Assembly: GCA_029821735.1 (NCBI GenBank) | Contig: JALGSU010000008.1 | Location: 186,001 to 250,000, forward strand | Length of the DNA stretch: 64,000 bases | Source: Candidatus Zipacnadia bacterium | GTDB lineage: Bacteria > Armatimonadota > Zipacnadia > Zipacnadales > UBA5352 | Direction of reading: 5' to 3' | Shown here: positions 18,481 through 26,990 of the stretch, piece after piece | How positions within the stretch are numbered: the stretch's first letter is position 1 | How the letters are laid out: each line of letters opens with the position of its first letter | Translations under genes and position numbers: made by a program | Notes under the pieces: model-generated | What the model saw: only the letters and a program-made list of their open reading frames with translations | Told to the model about the DNA's origin: nothing | The model's database searches: none

Positions 18481-18505
18481 AGAGGCGCGGCATCACCGCG
18501 CCTCT
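18481..18505. terminator. Hairpin after the REC-FNT gene
   Basis: A perfect 10-bp stem AGAGGCGCGG / CCGCGCCTCT with a five-base loop. It lies 30 bases past the REC-FNT stop on the minus strand and just before the next minus-strand gene. Confidence 0.6.
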
Positions 18506-18535
18506 CATTGATATGGCTTCCGGAGCCTCTGCGGA

Positions 18536-19810
18536 CTACTCTTCAGCTTCCTCCCGCATAGCCTTCCGCAGATAAGTGATCCAGTAAAGCACCCCGACGA
18601 AGAGCGTGCCGCCGACGATGTTGCCCAGTGTCACCGGCACCAGGTTCGCCACCAGGAAGCTCTCCCAGGTAAGCGTGCTCAGGTCCATCCCAAGCCCCGT
18701 GGCAGCCTGCCCGACGGTGGTTTCTTTCAGGTAGATGCCCATCGGCACGAAATACATGTTGGCAACACAGTGCTCGTAGCCGAGGGCGACGAAGGTCGTG
18801 ATCGGGAAGATGATTGCCAGTATCTTGCCCGCGACTTCACGGGCCGACAGGCTCATCCACACTGCCAGACACACCAGCCAGTTACAGCCGATCGCCCGGA
18901 AGAAGGCCGCTCCCCACGCCAGGTGAACCTTCCCGTAAGCGATCTTCACCGCGGTCAGACCGACACCCCCGTCATTGGATTCCCACAAGCCCGACGCGTA
19001 CATGATGTACACCAGCATCAACGAGCCCGCGAAGTTCGCCAAGTATACTCCCGTCCAGCGCGCCAGCATATGGTGAACGCCCACACGTCCGCGCAAGACT
19101 CCGGTGATCATCAGGTTGTTTCCAGTGAACAACTCCGCGCCCGCAACCACTACGAGGATCAGACCCACCGAAAAGACCAGTCCGCTCAGCAGCTTAGCCA
19201 CGCCGAAACCGTGATGCTGAGCCGCGTCGCTCAAAACCAGCGTCGCGATCGCTGCACCAAAACCAATATAGACCCCGGCCATGGTGCCCAGAATCCCGAC
19301 GTTGATCCACGGCAGTGTCGCCTTGGCTGAACTCACCTGCACTGATATCTGGTCGGCAACCTGCCCCGGCGCAAGGTCCGCGTGGATCCCCGACGCAACT
19401 ACAGCCGCCTGCTCACGCTGCTGGCATACCTGCTGCTGATGCCGATGCGCCTGACGAACTACTGTCAGCAGTTCGTCAGCGGCGAACGGCTTCGAGAGGT
19501 AGTCCACCGCTCCCAGCCTCATCGCTTCCACAGCGGTCTCGTACGACGGGTAGCCCGTGACCACGATCGTGGCCAGATCCGGACTTTCGTTCCTGATACG
19601 CGCCAGCGCCTCCAGCCCACCCACCTTCGGCATGAGCAGATCGATCAGCATAACCTCGTAGTCTTCCGACCGAGTAAGCTCCAGCGCCTCTTCGCCGTCA
19701 GAAGCCGTGGTAACTTCCATGCCCTCAGCTTCAAGCAGCGCCGACATGCCCTTGCGCACTCGCTCGTCATCATCTACGACCAGAACTCGTTTGGGAAAGC
19801 CGTTCGGCAT
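18536..19810 (-). CDS. Response-regulator receiver fused to formate/nitrite transporter (REC-FNT)
   Basis: A single 424-residue frame from ATG 19810 (a further in-frame ATG lies at 19840). Residues 1-120 are a complete receiver domain: acidic pocket VVDDDE (13-15), phospho-acceptor D57 in MLIDLLMPKVGG, switch T85 in VVTGYP, K107 in LSKPF. A polar Q-rich linker (AHRHQQQVCQQREQ, about 121-140) leads to a full FNT channel (about 145-420): LPWINVGILGTMAGVYIGFG, GLVFSVGLILVVVAGAELFTGNN, and GYEHCVANMYFVP with the conserved central His. FNT proteins form pentameric formate/nitrite/hydrosulfide channels. Both modules look functional. No start codon suitable for a separate FNT lies between them. Phosphorylation-gated transport is inference. 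Confidence 0.85.
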   Translation of the reverse strand: MPNGFPKRVLVVDDDERVRKGMSALLEAEGMEVTTASDGEEALELTRSEDYEVMLIDLLMPKVGGLEALARIRNESPDLATIVVTGYPSYETAVEAMRLGAVDYLSKPFAADELLTVVRQAHRHQQQVCQQREQAAVVASGIHADLAPGQVADQISVQVSSAKATLPWINVGILGTMAGVYIGFGAAIATLVLSDAAQHHGFGVAKLLSGLVFSVGLILVVVAGAELFTGNNLMITGVLRGRVGVHHMLARWTGVYLANFAGSLMLVYIMYASGLWESNDGGVGLTAVKIAYGKVHLAWGAAFFRAIGCNWLVCLAVWMSLSAREVAGKILAIIFPITTFVALGYEHCVANMYFVPMGIYLKETTVGQAATGLGMDLSTLTWESFLVANLVPVTLGNIVGGTLFVGVLYWITYLRKAMREEAEE

Positions 19811-20187
19811 TTCGCATCCCGCCTGTGAAAAATGTAGCATATGATGTCACTATGAACGCCTGCCCCTCTTCTCAAAGGGCAGGTAACGCTAGGTGTAGAC
19901 AGGTATGACACCCCGATTGTTTCGTTTCACGGGAACAGTTTGCGAAATATTTCACTATCACTGCCGCCTATCGACAGGCCGTGCCTGAACGTTGCCTCGC
20001 ATGCCCCCCTCGAGCAGGTCGGAGGTGCCCACGCTCACGCGAGGAAATACCCCCCCACATTAGTCATTTCAGCAACTGATGCGCAGCATGCGGGCACGGC
20101 ATCGCTTTGTGACGGTTTTCGGGCACTCATTCGGGGGTATATACGAAGTATCGCTCATGGCCGTCGCAAGGTCCAGGGGGGAACTAC
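19811..20187. promoter_or_regulatory. Divergent intergenic region with inverted repeats
   Basis: 377 bases between divergent starts, with no gene seen. It holds a 7-bp hairpin CCTGCCC / GGGCAGG (19859-19865 and 19877-19883) just upstream of the REC-FNT gene, and a perfect palindrome GAAATATTTC (19944-19953) that could be an operator. No convincing -10/-35 pair was found for either gene, so both may depend on an activator or another sigma factor. Confidence 0.35.
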
Positions 20188-22674
20188 GTGCGCACTCTGA
20201 CCCGCAAGCTCAGACTCCCGAAGATTGAGGACGTCCCCGTCGAGGACAGCGCCTTCGCCATGTACTTGCCCCGACGCGGAACGAGACGCCTTTTCACGGC
20301 ACTCGCAGTCATGGTCGGGATAGGCGCTGGCGCACTCTACGGGCACTTCTTCCTGGCCCGCGAAGGCACGCTATGGACGGTAGCCGCCGGAGCTGTCGGA
20401 GCCTTCCTCGGCTTCGTCTTGATACTCATGCCTGGCGTGCTCGTGCAGTTCCTGCGCAAGACGTTCTACAACTTCTCGCTCTCCCGCCATGCATCAGACC
20501 TGTCCGCGCTCCTCACCCGCGCTTCCAGGCGGCTCGCCGAAGCAACCGAAGAGAACCCGGAAGATGCGGCCACATGGAGCGCCCTCGGCGTTGCTGAACT
20601 GCTGCGTGATGAACACCAGCGCGCCGCCTCCTGCCTCGAGCGAGCAAGCGAACTCTCCAACGGTCAGGCCCCCGCGAGCACCAATCTCGCGGCAGCACTC
20701 ACCCAGACCCGAGAGTTCGATCGCGCGGCGCAGCTCCTCATCGAGGCCGCTCAGAGCGAAGAGGCCGGAGATGCGGCGCGACACAATCTCGGCGTCCTGC
20801 TTTCACGCCAGCCACCGGTGGGAATAGTCGACCGAGTCCTCGCGAACGTCGAGGCACTCTCCTCTCCGGACATGCTCAACAGCCTCGGCATCTTTGAGAT
20901 GACCCGGGGCGCCTACGAGTTGGCTGAGGACTACTTCACCAAGGCCTGCGAAGTCAACCCAGCGGGCGTGGCCCCACGCGCCAACCTCGCGGTCGTCGCC
21001 CATCGCCGCGGCGACCTTGAGCACGCTCTGGCCACGATGCGCGATGCTGAGGTGCTTGACCCCCTCAACCCCGCAGTGCACAACGACCTCGCCGTGCTGC
21101 TGTGCGCTGCCAACCAGCCCATGGCGGCGGTCCGTGAACTGACCCGAGCTTCATTCCTCGCGCCCGGCAGCAGCGCCGTCGAACTCAACCGAGGCTGCGT
21201 CCGCTTGGTCCTCGGGCACTACCGTGACGCGCTCGACAGTTTCGCGAACCCCACTCTCCGCGATGACTACCCGATAGAGGCCGCCCACAACACCGCGCTT
21301 GCTCTCATTGGCCAGGAGCGACATGAGCCCGCCCTCGAGGAACTCGAGGGCGCACTTACACTCGTGCCCGACGACGCCGACATGCACACGAACGCAGGCT
21401 GTATCGCCTGGGTCCTCGGCGATGACGCACGCATGGCCGCCGAGCTTGACCGGGCCGCTACCACGGCCTCCGATGAAGTCGCCACCACCACCAACATCGC
21501 CACCGCGCGCATTCTCAAGGGCAAGGCCGAGGAAGCGGTCGCGATGCTCGAACGGCTTTCTGAGCGTCGGCGCAAGGATCCCGCCGTCACCTTCCATCTC
21601 GGACTGGCCTACCTCGCCGACGCCCTTCGAAGCTACCACCCGGAGATGTCACGAACTCAGCGCCAAGACTTCTTCCGCTCACTGCACCGCGCTGTCCGCC
21701 CGCTTGACGCCGTCTCCGCTGACACCTCGCAATGCTCATACGAGGCCCTCGCCAACCTCGGACTCTACCGATACCTCCGCCAGCAGTACGATGAAGCCGT
21801 CGATGCCTTCGAGGGTGTAGCCAAGGCATATCCCGAGGACGGCTACCTGCAGTTCGCCATCGGCACCTGCCTCGCCGAGCACGGGATGACGGTCCAGGCC
21901 GGTCACCAGGCGGCCGGCGACGAGCTTGTCGGCCAGGCACGTGAACTCCTCGTCCGAGCCCGCCGCCACCTCAGCCGAGCGGCGGAACTCGAGGAGGCGT
22001 CAGCCGACCTGTACTGCAACCTGGGGATGGTCGCCTACAACCTCTCTGACGTCGAGGCCGCGCGCCAGGCCTTCAGGAAGATGTTGCAGATCGAGGGCGG
22101 CGACGACGCGGCCAACAATCTCGCCATCGTCTATGCCAAGGAAGCAAGCAAGATGCAGGCCGATGCCCGCGCGGCTGGTCTTGTCAGCGAGGACCGTCAG
22201 CACAACATCGTCGAAGACATGCGCACCGCCATCTCCACCGCTCTGCACTACTTCCACAAGGCCCTTGAGCTCGATCGGGACAATCCAGTCCTCCACGGCA
22301 ACATCGGTCTCGCCTACATGATCCGCAACCGTGAGTCCGACGTGGAGTCCGCGCTCAGGCACTGGCAACACATGCGCCGACTTGGCGGCGCGGCACAGGC
22401 GCGCCGCTACGAGGAACTCACTGCCATGGTGGACGCCAAGGCGGGAACGCGCGCAGCCTTCGATGAGACGCTCATGGGTTTCCGGCCGTTAGATCCTTTG
22501 AGGGCCCTCACCGCGCCGCCACCTTCGCTGTCTGGCGCGCGCTTCGTGATGCAGCCCATCGTCGAAGAGCACGACTGGATGCTGTTCACCGAAGACCCGG
22601 AGGTCCGCCGGGCCCTCCGATTGCGCGAGCGCGTAATCGGTCTGAAGGCCCGCCTCGCGCGCATGTCCATATAG
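20188..22674 (+). CDS. Large membrane-anchored TPR protein
   Basis: An 828-residue protein starting at GTG 20188 behind AGGGGGGAA. Two TM helices lie at about 32-57 and 62-88, followed by many tetratricopeptide repeats (WSALGVAELLRDEHQRAASCLERA, LNSLGIFEMTRGAYELAEDYFTKA, VHNDLAVLLCAANQPMAA, LYCNLGMVAYNLSDVEAARQAF, LHGNIGLAYMIRN) to about residue 750. The repeats form a scaffold for protein-protein contacts. The C-terminal 80 residues are not TPR. No partner is evident; it is a single gene divergent from REC-FNT. Confidence 0.75.
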   Translation: MRTLTRKLRLPKIEDVPVEDSAFAMYLPRRGTRRLFTALAVMVGIGAGALYGHFFLAREGTLWTVAAGAVGAFLGFVLILMPGVLVQFLRKTFYNFSLSRHASDLSALLTRASRRLAEATEENPEDAATWSALGVAELLRDEHQRAASCLERASELSNGQAPASTNLAAALTQTREFDRAAQLLIEAAQSEEAGDAARHNLGVLLSRQPPVGIVDRVLANVEALSSPDMLNSLGIFEMTRGAYELAEDYFTKACEVNPAGVAPRANLAVVAHRRGDLEHALATMRDAEVLDPLNPAVHNDLAVLLCAANQPMAAVRELTRASFLAPGSSAVELNRGCVRLVLGHYRDALDSFANPTLRDDYPIEAAHNTALALIGQERHEPALEELEGALTLVPDDADMHTNAGCIAWVLGDDARMAAELDRAATTASDEVATTTNIATARILKGKAEEAVAMLERLSERRRKDPAVTFHLGLAYLADALRSYHPEMSRTQRQDFFRSLHRAVRPLDAVSADTSQCSYEALANLGLYRYLRQQYDEAVDAFEGVAKAYPEDGYLQFAIGTCLAEHGMTVQAGHQAAGDELVGQARELLVRARRHLSRAAELEEASADLYCNLGMVAYNLSDVEAARQAFRKMLQIEGGDDAANNLAIVYAKEASKMQADARAAGLVSEDRQHNIVEDMRTAISTALHYFHKALELDRDNPVLHGNIGLAYMIRNRESDVESALRHWQHMRRLGGAAQARRYEELTAMVDAKAGTRAAFDETLMGFRPLDPLRALTAPPPSLSGARFVMQPIVEEHDWMLFTEDPEVRRALRLRERVIGLKARLARMSI

Positions 22675-22677
22675 CCA

Positions 22678-23346
22678 CTAACCCGGCCTGCGCGCGCAGA
22701 CAGCCCACGCGTCCCTCACCACCGCACGCCCATCCAGCTTGGTGCTGAGCGTCAGTTCGCCCCGCTCTCGGCGCAACTCCACAATCTCGAAATCACCCAG
22801 CCAGCGTCGCAGGTCATCCTCCCCGAAGAAGTGGTGCAGGATGCCCGCTTCCGGGCCTTCATCAAGCACAAAGGTGTCAAGCTCAACTTCCTCGCCGCTG
22901 CCGTACCGCCAGTCCCACGCATTCAACACGGTCGCGTAGAACTCGCCGCCCGCCCTCAGCGTCCTCCACGCCTCCACCGCCGCAAGCTGCAGCAACGCAC
23001 GCGGGTTGTGGTTCAGCACATTCGTGGACAGCGCGGCGTCGAAGCTCTCATCCGCAAACGGTATCGCCGTCATGTCCGCTCGCACTATTCGCGACGGCAA
23101 ACCGGCCTCGCCCATGTATTCCGCACATGCCGTCAGTCCGTTCGGCGATATGTCCGACCCCGTCAGCTCGAACCCCATCGTCTGCAGATACGCCATATGC
23201 CGCCCGGCGCCGCACCCCAAATCATAGACACGCTCCCGCCCCTCCGCTAACCAGCGCGCCGCGACTGCCACCAAGCCCGCATCCGGCTCCTTCCAATGGA
23301 AGCGCGGATCGGCGAGCAAATCATCCCACGAGGGCGGGTCCGTCAT
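22678..23346 (-). CDS. Class I SAM-dependent methyltransferase
   Basis: A 222-residue protein with the Rossmann motif I RVYDLGCGAGRHMAYL (about 39-54), an acidic residue after the second strand (GSDISPNGL), motif with ADMTAIPFADESFDAALSTNVLNH (about 90-112) and LRAGGEFYATV. It resembles ubiquinone/menaquinone-type small-molecule methyltransferases; substrate unknown. Its ATG overlaps the stop of the upstream dehydrogenase gene, so the two are co-translated and may act on the same substrate. Confidence 0.8.
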   Translation of the reverse strand: MTDPPSWDDLLADPRFHWKEPDAGLVAVAARWLAEGRERVYDLGCGAGRHMAYLQTMGFELTGSDISPNGLTACAEYMGEAGLPSRIVRADMTAIPFADESFDAALSTNVLNHNPRALLQLAAVEAWRTLRAGGEFYATVLNAWDWRYGSGEEVELDTFVLDEGPEAGILHHFFGEDDLRRWLGDFEIVELRRERGELTLSTKLDGRAVVRDAWAVCARRPG

Positions 23347-24317
23347 TCCTCCTCACCCCAACGCAGCAACACCGCGCCCGCATCTTGTGCCCGCGTGCGC
23401 AGCATCTCGTAAATCCCCGGGGCCTCCGAGAAATGCGCGTTGTGTGTCACGATCTCGCTCACAGGCAGCCGGCCCTCCTCAATCAGTTGCGCGCCCAGCT
23501 CGAAATACCGGTGGTCCATGTCATAGTCGGTACCGCCGCCAAGCAGATCCTTGCTCGTGAATTCCCGGAACAGAATCGTGAGCGGCTTGGAGTGGTGCCC
23601 GATCAGCACCACCCGTCCGCCCCCTCTCGTGATCCGCTGAGTCAACTCGAAGCTGCCCACCGCGTCCCCGGCCACACAGTGGAAGACCACGTCAGCGCCT
23701 CCGCCCGTGAGTTCCGCCACCGCTGCGATCGCGTCCACCTCACCTGGATTGACGCCGCTATCGGCCCCCGCCCGCCGTCCCAGGTCAAGCCTGCTATCGT
23801 GCATGTCCAGCCCGATCACCTGACCTGCTCCTCGCAGCCGTGCCCACATCGTCATCAGCAGGCCCACCAACCCGAGCCCCATAATCGCGACGTTCTCGCC
23901 GATCTGAATATCGGCCTTCGTCGTCCAGTTCCAGCAGCTTCGCCCCCACACGATGAAGGGCGCGTCATCCCATGACACCCCGTCAGGGATGCGCACGGAT
24001 GGGTGCACCAGTCCCGGCAGCGTGGGGGAGACCACCACTTCCTGGTGGTTTTGCATCGTCACCACGCGGTCGCCGATCTCCAGCCGCTCGACGTTCGCCC
24101 CCCGATCAATCACCACCCCGGCTATTGCGTATCCCAGGTCCGGGCTCGGCCACTTCTGATCTGCCTGTCCCTCGACAGGCACCACCCGCTTGAGTTCCGA
24201 TCCGGCACTGATGAGCGAGCGCACGCTTCGCACCAGCACATCATCAGGCCCCATCACGGGCTCTGCCACATCTGCAACGCTCACCACGTTCGGCTCCGGG
24301 GCAATCAGCTTCTTCAT
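23343..24317 (-). CDS. Zinc-type medium-chain dehydrogenase (threonine/sorbitol-dehydrogenase-like)
   Basis: 324 residues from ATG 24317 (GGTGAG upstream). It has an MDR fold with GroES-like N-terminal domain (DVLVRSVRSLISAGSEL, LGYAIAGVVIDRGANV, GDRVV) and Rossmann domain (NVAIMGLGLVGLLMTMWARLRGAGQVIGLDMHDSRL). The usual catalytic cysteine position reads LISAGSEL, without the zinc-binding Cys, and no structural zinc Cys cluster is seen, as in the BchC/bacteriochlorophyllide and 'zinc-binding alcohol dehydrogenase' subgroup that has lost zinc. Likely an NAD(P) oxidoreductase of sugars or alcohols. Confidence 0.7.
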   Translation of the reverse strand: MKKLIAPEPNVVSVADVAEPVMGPDDVLVRSVRSLISAGSELKRVVPVEGQADQKWPSPDLGYAIAGVVIDRGANVERLEIGDRVVTMQNHQEVVVSPTLPGLVHPSVRIPDGVSWDDAPFIVWGRSCWNWTTKADIQIGENVAIMGLGLVGLLMTMWARLRGAGQVIGLDMHDSRLDLGRRAGADSGVNPGEVDAIAAVAELTGGGADVVFHCVAGDAVGSFELTQRITRGGGRVVLIGHHSKPLTILFREFTSKDLLGGGTDYDMDHRYFELGAQLIEEGRLPVSEIVTHNAHFSEAPGIYEMLRTRAQDAGAVLLRWGEEE

Positions 24318-24452
24318 TCCGCTCACCTTTCCCGTCCGGTTGCCATGGCATTCGCCGCTCGGCGCCGTCCTCCTCTCAAGGGCAGGGATGAGCATCCCAC
24401 GCGCGGAACCTACCTGCGACCGGACATCTGCTTGCTGCTGGAGGGACGTCCC

Positions 24453-26975
24453 ATGCGTTGCGCCATGCTGGTATGCCTGTCGATTCTCGCCGTTGCCATC
24501 CCCGCGCTCGCCCAGGATCTGCCCATGGTCGACTACTCATACAACCAGGGCTTTGAGGAGGGCGATGTCCCCGTCCAGGAGTGGGTCAGCAACGGAGCAT
24601 ATGACATCAACTTCATGGGTATCACCGATGAGAAGGCCCACGAGGGCACCCACAGCTTCAAGCTCGACATCACCATCAAGTCAGGCAGCTACCACTACTT
24701 CCACGTTCCTCTGCGCGTTCCGCTTGAGGGCGAGGCGACCTTCTCCGGCTGGTTCTTTATCGAGAGTGGCGATAATTCGTCCGCCACTCTCGGCGTCAAC
24801 CTGATCTACCCGCCCACCACGCACTCCGGCGTCTGTGGCTTCAACGGCATCAAGGGCCCCACTGGCGAGTGGAAGCAGGCTGAGGGCGATCTCGTCGAGT
24901 ATGCCGCCACCAACGCCGAGGGCATCATGGCCCGCTACGTCGATGGAGCCACCGGCGCTCACGTGGGCAAGTACCTGGACCGGTGGGCTCTCTACATCAA
25001 GGGCGGCGTTGCCGGCGACCGTGTCGTTGTCTACGTCGATGACATCAGCATCGAGGGCCGCGTGCCTGATGACAAGGCATATCAGGCCGAGTTCAGCGGT
25101 CGCTGGACCGACTACGCCGACAAGTGGACCCAGCGCATCGCCGTCTGGCGCGACCGTCTCACCGCCTCCGAGCAGCGACTTGCCGGCGTCCCCGACGTTC
25201 CCGAGCAACTCACTGCCGTCGTCACCAGCACCGAGGACGCCCTCGCCGCGGCCACCGGCCAGCTCGACACTTTTGAGCGCACCGGCTACGCCCGCGCATC
25301 CCAGGTCTCCGAACTCGAAGCCCGCATCGTCTCTGCCGAGCAGGCTCCCGCAATCCTCGCCCGCATCCGCGATGCGCTCGACCGCGATGAGCAGCTTCTG
25401 GCTTTCGAAGTGCCCGCGATGTCCAATGCGCGCATCTTCCCCGGCCAGTTGGCCATCCCCGGCGGTCCCGTCAGCGAAGTCGCTATCAGCGCGTGTGCCG
25501 GCGAGTATGAGTCGACCTCCCTCGTGCTCTTCCCGCTCGCCGATGTCACCGGCCTGATGATTACTCCCACTGACCTCACCGGCGCAGACGGCACCATCCC
25601 GGCCGCCGAGGTAGACGTCAAATTCCTCAAGGTCTGGTATCAGGCCGGGCGCAGTATTGGCGACCTGAAGAACAAGCAGCTCGTCCCCGAGCTGCTACTC
25701 AATGACTCCGCTCTGGTCCGGGTAGACCCCGACACCGAGCAGAACTATCTGCGCTCCACTGCCGAGGATGGCACCGAGACTTACGTCCTCGCCTCCGACA
25801 CCGAGAGCGCCGAACTCGGTGGCGTCCGGCCCATTGACGCTGACACACTCCAGCCCATCGATCTGCCCGCACTGAACCTGCAGCAGTACTGGGTCACGGT
25901 CCACGTCCCCGATGACCTGCCTGCGGGCGAATACACTGGCTCGCTGCAGATAGCTGCCGAGGGTGCGGCCACGGTGCAACTGCCGATGACCATCGCCGTG
26001 CACCCGTTCGATCTCGAGCCCAGCCCCATGACCTACTCGGTCTACTATCGCGGCCGTCTCACTCTCGAGAACGAACCCACCATCACTTCCGAACATCGCT
26101 CCAACACCCAGTATCTTGCCGAGATGCGCCACCTGGCTCAGCACGGCATCCTCCACCCAACCATCTACCAGGCATACCACGAGGAAGCCCTGCCCCGCGC
26201 TCTCAACCTGCGCGAGGAGGCCGGCCTCGCCACCGACAGGCTCTTCTGCCTCGGCGTCACCACCGGCTCACCGACCAGCCAGACCGAGATCGATGCGCTC
26301 GTCGAGCGTGTCAAGCAGTACAAAGCTCTGGCTGAGGAGCACGGTTACGAGAAGGTCTACTTCTATGGCGTCGACGAGGCGAGCGGCGACCGGCTCCTCG
26401 CTCAGCGCGCCGCCTGGAAAGCCGTCCAGGATGCCGGCGGCTTCACTTTCGTCGCTGGCTACAAGGGCACGTTCGAGGCCATGGGCGCGCTGCTCAACGT
26501 CGCGGTCCTCGCCCATGCACCAATCGCCGAAGAAGCCGTCAAGTTCCACGGTGTGGGCAGCGAAGTCTTCACCTACGCCTTCCCACAAGTCGGCCCCGAG
26601 GAGGCGGAGACCTTCCGCCGCAACTACGGTCTGCACCTGTGGAAAGCCGGTTTTGATGGCGCTATGGACTACGCCTACCAGCACGGCTTCGGCCACGTCT
26701 GGAACGACTTCGACAGCGTGCGTTACCGCGATCACAACTTCGCCTACCCGACGGTCAATGGCGTGATCGGCACTGTCCAAATCGAGGGCTCCCGCGAGGC
26801 GACCGACGACGTCCGCTATCTCGCCACTCTCCTCAAGGCCACCGAGGAGTGCAAGGACGATGCTGTCGCCGAAGCCGCTCGCCAATGGGTTGAGGATCTC
26901 GACCCCGCACGCGATCTCTACGTGCTTCGCGCCGAGATGGTGGACCTTATCCTGCGCTGCAAAGCCCTTAAGTAA
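24453..26975 (+). CDS. Secreted GH123-like / DUF4091-type glycoside hydrolase
   Basis: An 840-residue protein starting at ATG 24453 (GAGGGA upstream). Signal peptide MRCAMLVCLSILAVAIPALA. Residues about 25-210 form a jelly-roll carbohydrate-binding-like module (EEGDVPVQEWVSNGAY ... VVVYVDDISIEG). A coiled region follows, then a beta domain (VHVPDDLPAGEYTGSLQI) and a TIM-barrel part. KVYFYGVDEASGDR (about 635) has the adjacent Asp-Glu pair expected for substrate-assisted catalysis in GH123-like enzymes. It probably cleaves a polysaccharide outside the cytoplasm. Assignment is by pattern and the linkage is unknown. A second large secreted protein follows at 15 bases. Confidence 0.6.
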   Translation: MRCAMLVCLSILAVAIPALAQDLPMVDYSYNQGFEEGDVPVQEWVSNGAYDINFMGITDEKAHEGTHSFKLDITIKSGSYHYFHVPLRVPLEGEATFSGWFFIESGDNSSATLGVNLIYPPTTHSGVCGFNGIKGPTGEWKQAEGDLVEYAATNAEGIMARYVDGATGAHVGKYLDRWALYIKGGVAGDRVVVYVDDISIEGRVPDDKAYQAEFSGRWTDYADKWTQRIAVWRDRLTASEQRLAGVPDVPEQLTAVVTSTEDALAAATGQLDTFERTGYARASQVSELEARIVSAEQAPAILARIRDALDRDEQLLAFEVPAMSNARIFPGQLAIPGGPVSEVAISACAGEYESTSLVLFPLADVTGLMITPTDLTGADGTIPAAEVDVKFLKVWYQAGRSIGDLKNKQLVPELLLNDSALVRVDPDTEQNYLRSTAEDGTETYVLASDTESAELGGVRPIDADTLQPIDLPALNLQQYWVTVHVPDDLPAGEYTGSLQIAAEGAATVQLPMTIAVHPFDLEPSPMTYSVYYRGRLTLENEPTITSEHRSNTQYLAEMRHLAQHGILHPTIYQAYHEEALPRALNLREEAGLATDRLFCLGVTTGSPTSQTEIDALVERVKQYKALAEEHGYEKVYFYGVDEASGDRLLAQRAAWKAVQDAGGFTFVAGYKGTFEAMGALLNVAVLAHAPIAEEAVKFHGVGSEVFTYAFPQVGPEEAETFRRNYGLHLWKAGFDGAMDYAYQHGFGHVWNDFDSVRYRDHNFAYPTVNGVIGTVQIEGSREATDDVRYLATLLKATEECKDDAVAEAARQWVEDLDPARDLYVLRAEMVDLILRCKALK

Positions 26976-26990
26976 TCGGAGGCCCACCTG

